A stretch of 9,712 nt of DNA, taken from positions 1 through 9,712 of the forward strand of contig JAGPVK010000171.1 of NCBI GenBank assembly GCA_018067055.1, given 5' to 3'. The notes beneath the pieces were generated by a model, which saw nothing but the letters and a program-made list of their open reading frames with translations, had not been told where the DNA came from and ran no database searches. The DNA is from Sphingomonadales bacterium. Lineage in GTDB: Bacteria > Pseudomonadota > Alphaproteobacteria > Sphingomonadales > Sphingomonadaceae. The stretch's first letter is position 1, and each line of letters starts with the position of its first letter. Of the stretch, positions 1-7,621 are shown one piece after another. A program made the translations under genes and the position numbers.

Positions 1-600
1 ATGATGCGGCGTGATCGTTGCCGCGACATTAGGCCCGCAGCTATCGACAAAGCGGACCGCCTGCTCGGTGGTAATATGCTCGAACACGACTTTCAGGCCC
101 GGCAATGCTCCGATCAATTTCTGCAACACCCGCTCGATAAACACCGCTTCGCGATCAAAAATATCAATATCACTATCAGTCACTTCGCCATGGACCAGCA
201 GCGGCATGCCAATCTCCTGCATCCGCTCGAGCACCGGCATGATATGCGCGACATCGGTCACCCCATGGGCGCTGTTGGTCGTGGCATTGGCGGGGTAGAG
301 TTTCGCGGCGGTGAAAATTCCGGCAGCGTGGCCGGCAGCGATGTCGTCGGCATCGGCATCATCGGTGAGATAACAGGTCATCAGCGGGGTAAAATCGGAC
401 TCGTCCGGCAAGGCCGCCATGATCCGCTCCCGATAGGCGGTGGCACTGGCGGCGCTGGTCACCGGCGGCGACAGATTGGGCATGACGATCGCCCGTCCGA
501 ATTGCCGCGCGGTAAATGGCGCGACCGCTTCGAGCATCGCTCCATCGCGCAAGTGGACGTGCCAGTCATCTGGGCGACGGATGGTAATGGTCTCGGTCAT
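1..600 (-). CDS. pyrC: Dihydroorotase, class II (E. coli PyrC type), N-terminal 200 residues, cut by the window edge
   Basis: PyrC catalyses the reversible cyclisation of N-carbamoyl-L-aspartate to dihydroorotate, the third step of pyrimidine synthesis, in the cytoplasm. Reading the minus strand from the ATG at 600 gives an open frame of 200 codons that runs off the window. The amidohydrolase metal-site residues are visible: H14 and H16 in WHVHLRDG, K100 in AAKLYPA (the lysine carboxylated in the family), H137 in LLVHGEV and H175 in FEHITT. Each of these lies two residues earlier than its E. coli equivalent, so the start is credible. The catalytic aspartate and C-terminus lie outside the window. 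A GGAG ribosome-binding site (605-608) sits 4 nt before the ATG. The gene is divergent from ygfZ across 52 bp, so its promoter probably lies within or beside the start of ygfZ. Identification is secure. Confidence 0.96.
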   Translation of the reverse strand, partial: MTETITIRRPDDWHVHLRDGAMLEAVAPFTARQFGRAIVMPNLSPPVTSAASATAYRERIMAALPDESDFTPLMTCYLTDDADADDIAAGHAAGIFTAAKLYPANATTNSAHGVTDVAHIMPVLERMQEIGMPLLVHGEVTDSDIDIFDREAVFIERVLQKLIGALPGLKVVFEHITTEQAVRFVDSCGPNVAATITPHH

Positions 601-616
601 ATAGCTCCGGGTAAGG

Positions 617-645
617 CTTGGTTTTTCGCTCCGCACACCCTACCT
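617..645 (+). promoter_or_regulatory. Candidate promoter of ygfZ, possibly giving a leaderless transcript
   Basis: CTTGGT (617-622) and CTACCT (640-645) are separated by 17 nt. They match the alphaproteobacterial pattern CTTGAC-N17-CTATAT at 8 of 12 positions. Transcription would start about 7 nt downstream, at or next to A653, the first base of the ygfZ ATG. No Shine-Dalgarno sequence is seen before that ATG, which fits a leaderless message. The -10 box is weak, so this is an inference from spacing and position. Confidence 0.35.
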
Positions 646-652
646 AAATGCC

Positions 653-1393
653 ATGACCGAAACCAGACTTAATGACCGTGCCATCGTCCGTCTTTCCGCA
701 ACGGACGGGTCGGAAGATATCCGGGCGTTTCTGCAAGGCCTGGTTACCCAGGATATGACCGCCGTGGCAGAGGGCGCACCCCAATGGTCGGCGCTGCTCA
801 CCGCGCAGGGGAAAGTGCTGTTCGATTTCTTCCTGTGGGCTGACGGTGACGACATATTGATCGACTGCGAAAAGGAGCAGGTCGAGGCACTGGTCAAGCG
901 CCTGAAGCTCTATCGCCTCCGCCGCAAGATCGAGATCGTCCGGGATGACAGGATCGGGGTGCACTGGGCCATGATGGCCAAAGACCGGCCGGTCGATCCG
1001 CGCTTGCCGGACTTGGGGCATCGCTGGCTGGATGCTGCGGCTGATGGGGAAGGCGCCGAAGAAGCCTACAGGAAGCATCGCCTGTCGCTCAGCGTGACCG
1101 AAGGCCTGGCAGAACTGGGCAGCGACAAGAGTTTGTGGCTGGAATGCAATGCCGCAGAACTGAACGGCGTCAGCTTCACCAAGGGCTGCTATGTCGGACA
1201 GGAAAATACCGCGCGGATGAACTACCGGCAAAAGGTCAATCGGCGAATGGTCGTGGTGCCGATCGCCGAGACCGATGAAAAACGCCAGCGCATCGCCTAT
1301 CCCGCTTATGCCCTGTCGGTTGAACATCGGCGCGTGGACGATATGAAAACGCTCGACCTGCCCGATTGGCTGGCAACGGCGATCCGGGACTAA
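653..1393 (+). CDS. ygfZ: YgfZ-type folate-binding protein (GcvT-like fold), Fe-S cluster maintenance
   Basis: The 246-residue product belongs to the YgfZ/IBA57 family. These are tetrahydrofolate-binding relatives of the glycine-cleavage T protein that help assemble or repair some Fe-S enzymes, such as the tRNA-modifying MiaB in E. coli. The family signature KGCYVGQE is complete at residues 177-184, including the conserved cysteine C179. The N-terminus has the usual opening, with LQGLVTQDM near residues 24-32 and WSALLTAQGKVLFDFF near 45-60. The length is normal for alphaproteobacterial members. The start at 653 has no recognisable ribosome-binding site. An earlier ATG at 648 reads only Met-Pro-stop and overlaps the real start as ATGA. 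The gene is divergent from pyrC and convergent with DUF4167. Family membership is clear; the exact client enzymes here are unknown. Confidence 0.92.
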   Translation: MTETRLNDRAIVRLSATDGSEDIRAFLQGLVTQDMTAVAEGAPQWSALLTAQGKVLFDFFLWADGDDILIDCEKEQVEALVKRLKLYRLRRKIEIVRDDRIGVHWAMMAKDRPVDPRLPDLGHRWLDAAADGEGAEEAYRKHRLSLSVTEGLAELGSDKSLWLECNAAELNGVSFTKGCYVGQENTARMNYRQKVNRRMVVVPIAETDEKRQRIAYPAYALSVEHRRVDDMKTLDLPDWLATAIRD

Positions 1394-1395
1394 TA

Positions 1396-1451
1396 GACGG
1401 TCGTCAGCCTTCCGCCAACGCCGTCCTGTCGGATCAATTCCCCCTGATCGA
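1396..1451. terminator. Weak inverted repeats between convergent ygfZ and DUF4167
   Basis: The 60-bp gap between the two stop codons holds two poor hairpins. The first pairs GACGG (1396-1400) with CCGTC (1421-1425) across a 20-nt loop. The second pairs TCGGATCA (1429-1436) with TGATCGA (1445-1451) if one G is bulged out. Neither has a T-tract, so an intrinsic terminator is not shown. The position between convergent genes is the main argument for a shared termination zone. Confidence 0.25.
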
Positions 1452-1453
1452 GA

Positions 1454-2128
1454 CTAGGCTGCGTCGCTTTCTTCGGTAGCACGCGGCTTCATCACCCGTT
1501 TTTTGCGAGCCGGTTTTTTTTCAACCTGAACCTCGGTGGTCTGCGAAATTGCCGGTGGCAGAGCGCTGGCGTCAATGCCGTTGCCGTCGTTGCCCTGTTC
1601 CGAAGATTCGTTGCGGGCTGCAACATTTTCAACCTTGCGCGGACGCCGGCTACGGACCGGTTTCTTCTCTTCGGGCGCGTCATTGTCCGCGGTATCGTCG
1701 CGATCATTCCGATCATCGCGCTGTGGGCGATTCTGGTTCGATTGCTGCGGACGGCTGCGTTGATTATCGCCGTCATTGTCGTTGGAATCATCCTGACCGT
1801 TGCCGCGGTTATCGCCACGATTGTCCTGGCGATTGTCTCCGCGCGGTTCTTCGCGGGCGATCCGCTGTTCTTCGCGGCGGGCGATGGTATCGGCATTCAC
1901 CCGGAAATAATGATCGGCAAATTGATGATAATATTCAGCCTGGACGCGGTCACCATTGACCTGCGCATCCTGCGCCATTTTCTTGAATTTATCGAGCATC
2001 TGCGCGGCATTGCCACGCGCGCGGCTGTCGATCCGGTTATCACGGTCCGATCCGCCACTGCGGTTGCTCTGGGGACGGTTATTGGTGTTCCGGCCGCGCC
2101 CACGGCGGCCAGGCTGACGATTGTTCAT
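1454..2128 (-). CDS. DUF4167 domain protein, basic and low-complexity
   Basis: This 224-residue protein matches the DUF4167 family, found mainly in Alphaproteobacteria. The N-terminus is arginine- and glycine-rich (GRRGRGRN), followed by the conserved helical segment at about residues 30-80: RGNAAQMLDKFKKMAQDAQ, GDRVQAEYY, HQFADHYFRV. The rest is low complexity: repeated R/G/D/N/Q runs such as RGDNRQDNRGDNRG, then a proline- and lysine-rich tail with KKPVRSRRPRK and KKPARKKRVMKPR. No signal peptide, membrane segment or enzyme motif is seen. The RG-rich and basic parts resemble nucleic-acid-binding regions, but this is only an inference; the function is not established. The ATG at 2128 is taken as start. 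An in-frame TTG at 2131 is closer to the AAGGA (2142-2146), 10 nt away against 13, and would add one residue. It lies downstream of prmC on the same strand. Confidence 0.9.
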   Translation of the reverse strand: MNNRQPGRRGRGRNTNNRPQSNRSGGSDRDNRIDSRARGNAAQMLDKFKKMAQDAQVNGDRVQAEYYHQFADHYFRVNADTIARREEQRIAREEPRGDNRQDNRGDNRGNGQDDSNDNDGDNQRSRPQQSNQNRPQRDDRNDRDDTADNDAPEEKKPVRSRRPRKVENVAARNESSEQGNDGNGIDASALPPAISQTTEVQVEKKPARKKRVMKPRATEESDAA

Positions 2129-2152
2129 CAAATTTCAGGTATCCTTGTACCG

Positions 2153-2181
2153 ATAATAAACTTGGTCTTTCTCAAGTCATA
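2153..2181 (-). promoter_or_regulatory. Candidate promoter of the DUF4167 gene
   Basis: On the minus strand, TATGAC (2176-2181) and TATTAT (2153-2158) are 17 nt apart. TATTAT matches TATAAT at 5 of 6 positions, and TATGAC matches the alphaproteobacterial CTTGAC at 4 of 6. Transcription from it would give a leader of about 20 nt carrying AAGGA (2142-2146). A small inverted repeat, GCCAC/GTGGC (2182-2197), lies directly upstream of the -35 box. With the terminator after prmC, this suggests that DUF4167 is transcribed separately. Confidence 0.4.
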
Positions 2182-2298
2182 GCCACACTCGGGTGGCGAT
2201 TGCGCTGCAGACAACCTGTCCACAGCGTCCCATACAAGACAAATGCACGCCGAAATCCAGCAACATTATCGAGTTGGGGGCAGGCCAGTGATTTAGGG

Positions 2299-2319
2299 AA
2301 AAAGCCAGAAATCCTCTGG
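2299..2319 (-). terminator. Candidate intrinsic terminator after hisS-prfA-prmC
   Basis: Read on the minus strand, CCAGA (2315-2319) pairs with TCTGG (2305-2309) around the loop GGATT, with a possible closing G-T pair inside. One base later comes a run of five T (2299-2303). It lies about 46 nt past the prmC stop. The stem is short, so strength is uncertain, but orientation and T-tract are right. The rest of the 237-bp gap (2129-2365) holds the DUF4167 promoter and no gene I can support. Confidence 0.45.
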
Positions 2320-2365
2320 GCCTGTGCAAGTCTTAGCGACTCGCTTCGGCAAAACCAAGCCCTTT

Positions 2366-3202
2366 TTACCGCCGGAGGATCAACAAACGATCATTCTTGC
2401 TCAAATCCTGTTTTAATTCAACGTGATAACCACTTTTCGTCGCCATTTCCGAAACCGGATTAGCCTGATCAAAGCCAATTTCGAGCAAGGCGGTGCCGCT
2501 TGACGAGAGCAGTTTTTCCAGCGCGGGTAGGATGATTGCATAGTCATCGAGCCCCTGCTCGCCGGCGAACAGGGCTTGATGTGGTTCAAAATCGGCCACA
2601 TCTGCGGACAAGCGCACGCCGGATGCGACATAAGGCGGGTTGGCGAGGATCAGGTCAAAGCCGGAACCGAGCGAGCCGGTCCAGTCAGGCTGACACCAAT
2701 CCAGCAACAGAAAACTGGCACGGTCAGCCAGGCCAAGTGCATCGGCATTATTATGGGCAATCTGCAACGCAGCTGCGCTGGCATCAATGCCCAGCCCCCT
2801 GGCCTCCGGAAATTCATGCAAGGCGGCAAGCACAAGCGCGCCGCTGCCGGTACCCAGATCCAATATCCGCCGCGGATGCGTGGATGCGAACAGGCGAACC
2901 GCCTCCTCGATCAGCAATTCGCTGTCGGGACGCGGGATCAGGACATCGGGTGTCACCTGAAAGTCGAGACCCCAGAATTCCTTCCTGCCGATGATATGGG
3001 CAATCGGTTCGGACCGCTGACGTCGTTCAACCAGTGCTGCAAATTCCGATGGCTCGGTGAGCGCTGGCAATTTCAGCAGCAATTCGGACCGCTCGATCTG
3101 CAACGCATGGGCCATCAGCAATTCCGCATCAAGACGCGGGCTGTCGGAGATTTCGGCAAACAGCTGCGCCGCTTCGCGCAGGGCGCTGGCCACGTCACCC
3201 AT
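2366..3202 (-). CDS. prmC: Peptide chain release factor N5-glutamine methyltransferase PrmC (HemK)
   Basis: PrmC transfers a methyl group from S-adenosylmethionine to the glutamine of the GGQ motif in release factors, raising termination efficiency. The catalytic NPPY is at residues 188-191, SAM-binding motif I (DLGTGSG) at 115-121, and the family signature GRKEFWG at 72-78 followed by IPRPDSE. The N-terminal helical release-factor-binding domain includes [15 protein letters not shown] chose the ATG at 3202, which gives 278 residues, nearly the same as E. coli PrmC, and makes the start overlap the prfA stop by 8 bp (ATGGGTGA). An upstream in-frame ATG at 3229 would add nine residues, but its GGAGG directly abuts the start with no spacing. 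The next gene upstream encodes its substrate RF1, so coupled production is likely. Identification is firm; the start is moderately sure. Confidence 0.95.
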   Translation of the reverse strand: MGDVASALREAAQLFAEISDSPRLDAELLMAHALQIERSELLLKLPALTEPSEFAALVERRQRSEPIAHIIGRKEFWGLDFQVTPDVLIPRPDSELLIEEAVRLFASTHPRRILDLGTGSGALVLAALHEFPEARGLGIDASAAALQIAHNNADALGLADRASFLLLDWCQPDWTGSLGSGFDLILANPPYVASGVRLSADVADFEPHQALFAGEQGLDDYAIILPALEKLLSSSGTALLEIGFDQANPVSEMATKSGYHVELKQDLSKNDRLLILRR

Positions 3203-4271
3203 CGAGATTGGCAAGCCGGCTGGCTTCATCCTCCGCGATCAGCGCGTCGACCATTTCGCCGAGCGCGGTACCCTCGATGATTTCGGGCAGCTTGTGCAAC
3301 GTCAGATTAATCCGGTGATCGGTCACCCGTCCCTGCGGATAATTATAGGTGCGGATGCGCTCCGAGCGATCGCCGGAACCGACCATCGACTTGCGCGCCT
3401 CGGCTTCCTCGCTCTGCACCGCGTCGCGTTCCTGCTCATAGAGCCGCGCCGCCAGCACCTTCATCGCCTGCGCCTTGTTCTTGTGCTGCGACTTGCCGTC
3501 CTGACATTGCACGACGAGGCCGGTCGGCAAGTGGGTGATCCGGATCGCGCTGTCGGTCTTGTTGACATGCTGGCCGCCGGCGCCGCTGGCCCGATAGGTA
3601 TCGATGCGCAGATCCTCGGTGCGAATCTTGATGTCGACCTCTTCGGGCTCGGGCAGGATCGCCACCGTTGCCGCCGAAGTATGAATCCGCCCGCCGCTTT
3701 CGGTTTCCGGAACCCGCTGCACCCGGTGCACGCCGGATTCGAATTTCAGCTTGGCGAACACGCCCTTGCCCTGGATATTGGCAACCACTTCCTTGAACCC
3801 GCCCACTTCCGACGCATTGGCCGAGATCATCTCGACCTTCCAGCCCTGCTCCTCGGCGTAGCGCGTATACATGCGGTACAGATCACCGGCAAACAGCGCC
3901 GCCTCGTCGCCGCCGGTACCGGCGCGAATTTCGAGCATCGCCGGGCGATCGTCGGCGCTGTCCTTGGGCAGCAATTGCAGCGCCAGCGCATGTTCGGCGG
4001 CGGCCAGCGCCTTCTTGACGCCGTCCACTTCATCCGAAGCCATCGCCTTCATCTCGGCATCATCCCCGGCGAGCATTTCGGCCAGGCCTTCCTGCTCGTC
4101 GCGCAGCGATTTGACATGGGCGGCGGCGATCGCGACCGGCTCGATTTCGGCATATTCCTTGGAGACGGAGACGAATTTATCGCTGTCGAGATCGCCCGAC
4201 GCCATCATCGCCTGCAACTCGGCAAAGCGCGCTTCGATCTGCGCGATCCTTTGGGGGGTGATGGTGGTCAT
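3195..4271 (-). CDS. prfA: Peptide chain release factor 1 (RF1)
   Basis: RF1 recognises UAA and UAG in the ribosomal A site and triggers peptide release. The 358-residue product is full length. The peptidyl-hydrolysis motif GGQ is at residues 232-234 within [18 protein letters not shown], the glutamine being the expected target of PrmC. The codon-recognition tripeptide of the RF1 type (PxT) is PET at 188-190 in [15 protein letters not shown], where E. coli has PAT; this argues for RF1 rather than RF2, which has SPF. The N-terminal domain with [12 protein letters not shown] is present, and the mature C-terminus ends in SRLANLDG. The ATG at 4271 overlaps the hisS stop as ATGA, and the 3' end overlaps prmC, so all three genes look translationally coupled. 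Nothing is truncated. Confidence 0.97.
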   Translation of the reverse strand: MTTITPQRIAQIEARFAELQAMMASGDLDSDKFVSVSKEYAEIEPVAIAAAHVKSLRDEQEGLAEMLAGDDAEMKAMASDEVDGVKKALAAAEHALALQLLPKDSADDRPAMLEIRAGTGGDEAALFAGDLYRMYTRYAEEQGWKVEMISANASEVGGFKEVVANIQGKGVFAKLKFESGVHRVQRVPETESGGRIHTSAATVAILPEPEEVDIKIRTEDLRIDTYRASGAGGQHVNKTDSAIRITHLPTGLVVQCQDGKSQHKNKAQAMKVLAARLYEQERDAVQSEEAEARKSMVGSGDRSERIRTYNYPQGRVTDHRINLTLHKLPEIIEGTALGEMVDALIAEDEASRLANLDG

Positions 4272-5515
4272 GCAGACAAAGCCTCGGCCAAACCATCCAG
4301 CACGATCTCGCGCTGATCGCCGGTTGCCAGATTTTTCACCGCAGCCACGCCATTGGCCAGTTCGTTCTCACCGATGATCACGACATGTGCAGCACCGGCA
4401 GCGTTCGCCTTTTGCATCCGTTTTTTCATATTGCCCTTATAGGCCATATCACAGCTGACACCGGATCTGCGCAATTCAGCCATGAGTTTCATCGCCGCTG
4501 CTTCACAGCCTTCGCCCAGCGGGATAAAAATGGCAGCAGGGCCAGTTTTTTCCGGCTCCGCCAGCAACATCCCCAGCCGCTCAATACCGGCCGCCCAGCC
4601 CACCGCCGGCGTATGCGGCCCGCCAAGCGATTCTATGAGGCCATCATAGCGTCCGCCAGCGAGCACCGTGCCCTGTGCACCCAACCGGTCGGTGACAAAT
4701 TCAAACGCCGTATGGCGATAATAATCCAGTCCCCGTACCAGACGGCTGTTACGCGTCCACGCCACGCCGCAGGCATCCAGCCCTTCGGTGACCTGGGCAA
4801 AAAACTCCTGCGCCTCGCTCGACAGATAGGCGTCAATATCCGGCGCCGCATCGGCGATCGGCCGGTCTTGCCGTTCCTTGCTGTCCAAAATCCGCAACGG
4901 GTTGCGCTCCAGCCGGTCCTGGCTGTCTTCCGACAGTTCTTTCCGGTGCACCTGAAAATGCTCGACCAGCGCATCGCGCCAGGCATCGCGGCTTTCGGCA
5001 TCGCCCAAGGTATTGAGCTGCAGCGTCACGCCATCATCAATGCCCAGTTCCTTGAGAAGCTGATCGGCAAAGCAGAGCAGTTCAACATCGGCCGCCGCTT
5101 CGCCTGCGCCGATGATCTCTGCGTCCAGCTGATGAAACTGCCGGTAGCGGCCCTTCTGTGGCCGCTCGTAGCGGAACAGGGGCCCGTGCGCCGACAGCTT
5201 CAACGGCACATGCTGCTGCCAGCCATTGCTCAGAAACGCCCGGCAGATCCCCGCGGTAAATTCGGGCCGCAGGGTCAGGCTGTCGCCGCCGCGATCCTCG
5301 AAACTGTACATTTCCTTCGACACAACATCGGTGGTCTCACCAAGCGAGCGGGCAAAGACCGCGGTCGGTTCAAACACCGGCATTTCGACGCCCTTGAACC
5401 CGTATAGCCGTCGAACCCGCTCGAATGTCGAGACGACATGCTGAAAGCGTTCCTGATCTTCGCCGAAAATATCCTGCGTGCCGCGTACCGGCTGGGGAGT
5501 CTGTATCTTTGCCAT
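4268..5515 (-). CDS. hisS: Histidyl-tRNA synthetase (class II)
   Basis: HisRS activates histidine with ATP and charges tRNA-His. The 415-residue protein starts with the family opening [10 protein letters not shown] (residues 8-17). It carries TLRPEFTAG (81-89), motif 2 as [20 protein letters not shown] (114-133), the histidine-specific loop [13 protein letters not shown] (261-273), GGRYDGL (287-293), motif 3 as GWAAGIERL (306-314), and a C-terminal anticodon-binding domain from about residue 328 (AIFIPLGEG onward). Length is typical. The ATG at 5515 has an AAAGG about 7 nt upstream. It is the first gene of the overlapping hisS-prfA-prmC set and is divergent from the M61 protease gene across 150 bp. 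I could not find a convincing promoter in that gap. The role is clear. Confidence 0.97.
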   Translation of the reverse strand: MAKIQTPQPVRGTQDIFGEDQERFQHVVSTFERVRRLYGFKGVEMPVFEPTAVFARSLGETTDVVSKEMYSFEDRGGDSLTLRPEFTAGICRAFLSNGWQQHVPLKLSAHGPLFRYERPQKGRYRQFHQLDAEIIGAGEAAADVELLCFADQLLKELGIDDGVTLQLNTLGDAESRDAWRDALVEHFQVHRKELSEDSQDRLERNPLRILDSKERQDRPIADAAPDIDAYLSSEAQEFFAQVTEGLDACGVAWTRNSRLVRGLDYYRHTAFEFVTDRLGAQGTVLAGGRYDGLIESLGGPHTPAVGWAAGIERLGMLLAEPEKTGPAAIFIPLGEGCEAAAMKLMAELRRSGVSCDMAYKGNMKKRMQKANAAGAAHVVIIGENELANGVAAVKNLATGDQREIVLDGLAEALSA

Positions 5516-5621
5516 GGGCAGCCTTTAGACGGGGAAGCGGAAAAGCGGAATATGTTTTTCCATTGCCCACCCGTGCGCCGACCGGATAGGCGTTTCACAA
5601 CCACTAGACGCCACCACCAAA

Positions 5622-5645
5622 AAGCTTCATTTGGGAACGAAGCTT
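5622..5645. repeat. Perfect 7-bp inverted repeat before the M61 protease gene
   Basis: AAGCTTC (5622-5628) and GAAGCTT (5639-5645) are perfect reverse complements around a 10-nt loop. The element ends 4 nt before the AGGGGA ribosome-binding site (5650-5655) of the M61 gene, so it would form a hairpin in that gene's leader. Read on the minus strand, it is followed by TTT and could also act as a weak terminator of antisense transcription. It might instead be a protein-binding palindrome. Confidence 0.5.
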
Positions 5646-5665
5646 ATTCAGGGGATTTTCTGCAC

Positions 5666-7606
5666 ATGCGTACCGCCGCCTTCCTGGGCCTTGTTCTGAG
5701 CCTGACCATTTGCGCGCCTGCCACGGCCATGCCCAATAATCTGAGCAAGCCGGAATATACCGCGCCGCAGGAGACGATCCCGTCCCCGCAAGACATTGCC
5801 TATCCCGGCACCATGGCATTGGAAGTCGATGCCCGCGACCATGACCAGGGCATATTCCGCGTCACCCAGACCATTCCAGTGACCAAAGCCGGTCGCCTCA
5901 CACTGCTCTATCCCGAATGGCTGCCCGGCAACCACGCGCCGCGCGGCGAGATCGAGAAGCTCACCGGACTGGAGTTTACCGCCAACGGGCAAACCCTCCC
6001 ATGGGTCCGCGATGATGTCGACGTCTTTGCCTTTCACCTCAACATACCCGAAGGCGTTGCGCAGATTACGGCAAAATTCCAGTTTGTTTCCGCAACCGTG
6101 GAAAGCCAGGGCCGGATTGTCATGGCGCCGTCGATGCTCAATCTGCGCTGGCATCAGGTTTCGCTCTATCCAGCTGGCCATTATGTTCGCCAGATTCCGG
6201 TCGTGGCAACGGCCGTCTATCCTGATGGTTGGCAAGCGGCGAGCGCGCTTCGTCCGAAATCGCAGGTGGGTGGCAAAATCGTTTATGAAAAAACCGATTA
6301 TGATACGTTGGTCGACAGCCCGGTCTTTGCCGGACAATATTTTCAAACCTATCCGCTGACCAACCGGGTCCATCTCAATATAGTCGCCGATGACGCAAAA
6401 TTCTTGCAGCCCACGAAGGCACAGATTGCGCCGCATGTCGCGCTGGTCAGGGAAGCCGAGGCGCTGTTCGGCAGCCACCCTTATGACCGCTATGATTTTC
6501 TGCTCGCTCTGACCGACGAGATGGGTGGCATTGGTCTGGAACATCACCGCTCTTCCGAAAATGGCGTCGACCGGGAATATTTTACCGGCTGGGACGATGG
6601 GCCGGGCCGCCGCAACCTGCTGCCGCATGAGATGACCCATGCGTGGAACGGCAAATATCGCCGTCCGGCAGGCATGTGGACACCCGATTTCCGACAGCCG
6701 ATGCGCGACAGTCTGCTCTGGGTCTATGAAGGACAGACGCAATTCTGGGGCTATGTGCTGGGCGCGCGCTCCGGCCTCTATTCGAAACAGGATACGCTGG
6801 ATGCCTTTGCCGCGATCGCCGCCGACATGGATCTGCGGGTGGGCCGGACCTGGCGCCCGCTGATCGACACCACCCATGATCCGATCATCGCCGCGCGGCG
6901 ACCCAAACCGTGGACCAGCTGGCAGCGAGCCGAAGATTATTATAACGAAGGCCTGCTGATCTGGCTTGAGGCCGACCAGATCATTCGCCGCGAATCGGGC
7001 GGCAGGAAATCGCTCGGCGATTTTGCCCGCTCTTTCTTCGGCGGCAGGAATGGTGACTGGGGCGTCCGCACCTATGAGGAAAGGGATGTCATCGATGCGC
7101 TGAACGCCGTCCAGCCCTATGATTGGGCCACTTTTGTCGCTGAACGGGTGCATGGCACCAGCGCCGAAGCACCCAAAAATGGTATCGTATTGGGCGGCTA
7201 CCGGCTGGTCTTTGTCGATACGCCCAGCGCCTATATCCTGGCCAACGACAAGCGCCGCAAACAGATGGACCTCAGTTACAGCATCGGCGTCGTCATGGGC
7301 GGCAAGGGCATGATCAAATCGGTAGTCTGGGACAGCCCGGCCTTTCGCGCCGGGCTGAAGTCCGGACTCACCGTTTCTGCGGTCAATGGCAAGGCCTATA
7401 GCGATGAAGCGCTGAAGCAGGCAATCGAACAAAACCGCGGGCAAGACGGCAAGATCGAGATTTTTGCAAAAAATGGTGAGGCCTATCATAATTTTATGGT
7501 CGACCATTCGGGTGGCCTGCGCTATCCGGCGCTGGAAAAAATCACCGGAGAGGGTGCTGATCAAGAAGGGGGCATTGACCGGCTGTTGCAGCCGAAAACC
7601 AGATAA
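5666..7606 (+). CDS. Secreted M61-family metallopeptidase with C-terminal PDZ domain
   Basis: The product of 646 residues begins with a Sec signal peptide (hydrophobic core 4-16, probable cleavage after ATA at 19-21), so it should act in the periplasm or outside. An N-terminal beta-rich domain precedes the catalytic part. GLEHHRS (290-296) and the zinc-site HEMTHAWN (321-328) are M61 signatures, with H321 and H325 as ligands and E322 as catalytic base. The third ligand is probably E355 in LLWVYEGQTQFWG, 30 residues after H325, the spacing I know from other M61 proteins. A PDZ domain follows at about 535-625 (IKSVVWDSPAFRAGLKSG). The family prototype is a glycyl aminopeptidase from Sphingomonas; the substrate here is unknown. 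The start was chosen for the signal peptide and the AGGGGA 10 nt upstream; the open frame extends further 5' without plausible coding sequence. ppa follows 15 bp later. Confidence 0.92.
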   Translation: MRTAAFLGLVLSLTICAPATAMPNNLSKPEYTAPQETIPSPQDIAYPGTMALEVDARDHDQGIFRVTQTIPVTKAGRLTLLYPEWLPGNHAPRGEIEKLTGLEFTANGQTLPWVRDDVDVFAFHLNIPEGVAQITAKFQFVSATVESQGRIVMAPSMLNLRWHQVSLYPAGHYVRQIPVVATAVYPDGWQAASALRPKSQVGGKIVYEKTDYDTLVDSPVFAGQYFQTYPLTNRVHLNIVADDAKFLQPTKAQIAPHVALVREAEALFGSHPYDRYDFLLALTDEMGGIGLEHHRSSENGVDREYFTGWDDGPGRRNLLPHEMTHAWNGKYRRPAGMWTPDFRQPMRDSLLWVYEGQTQFWGYVLGARSGLYSKQDTLDAFAAIAADMDLRVGRTWRPLIDTTHDPIIAARRPKPWTSWQRAEDYYNEGLLIWLEADQIIRRESGGRKSLGDFARSFFGGRNGDWGVRTYEERDVIDALNAVQPYDWATFVAERVHGTSAEAPKNGIVLGGYRLVFVDTPSAYILANDKRRKQMDLSYSIGVVMGGKGMIKSVVWDSPAFRAGLKSGLTVSAVNGKAYSDEALKQAIEQNRGQDGKIEIFAKNGEAYHNFMVDHSGGLRYPALEKITGEGADQEGGIDRLLQPKTR

Positions 7607-7621
7607 GGACAACCCTGTTCC

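Noticed and set aside
1..672. A 223-codon plus-strand open frame at the left edge
   Set aside because: It is the antisense shadow of pyrC, whose metal-binding residues are all in place on the minus strand.
2200..2463. Small plus-strand frame across the prmC-DUF4167 gap
   Set aside because: It runs into the prmC 3' end in antisense, lacks a ribosome-binding site and looks non-coding; the gap is better explained by a terminator and a promoter.
3229..3229. Upstream prmC start with GGAGG
   Set aside because: The GGAGG touches the ATG with no spacing. The start at 3202 gives E. coli-like length and motif positions and a normal stop-start overlap.
3057..4316. A 419-codon plus-strand open frame opposite prfA and the prmC 5' end
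   Set aside because: It lies antisense to two clearly identified genes, is rich in H and R as shadow frames are, and shows no family motif or plausible ribosome-binding site.
5516..5665. Promoters for hisS (around CATATT) and for M61 (TTGCCC-16-GATAGG)
   Set aside because: The hisS candidate has no -35 box at a proper distance, and the M61 candidate matches the -10 consensus at only three positions, so neither was listed.
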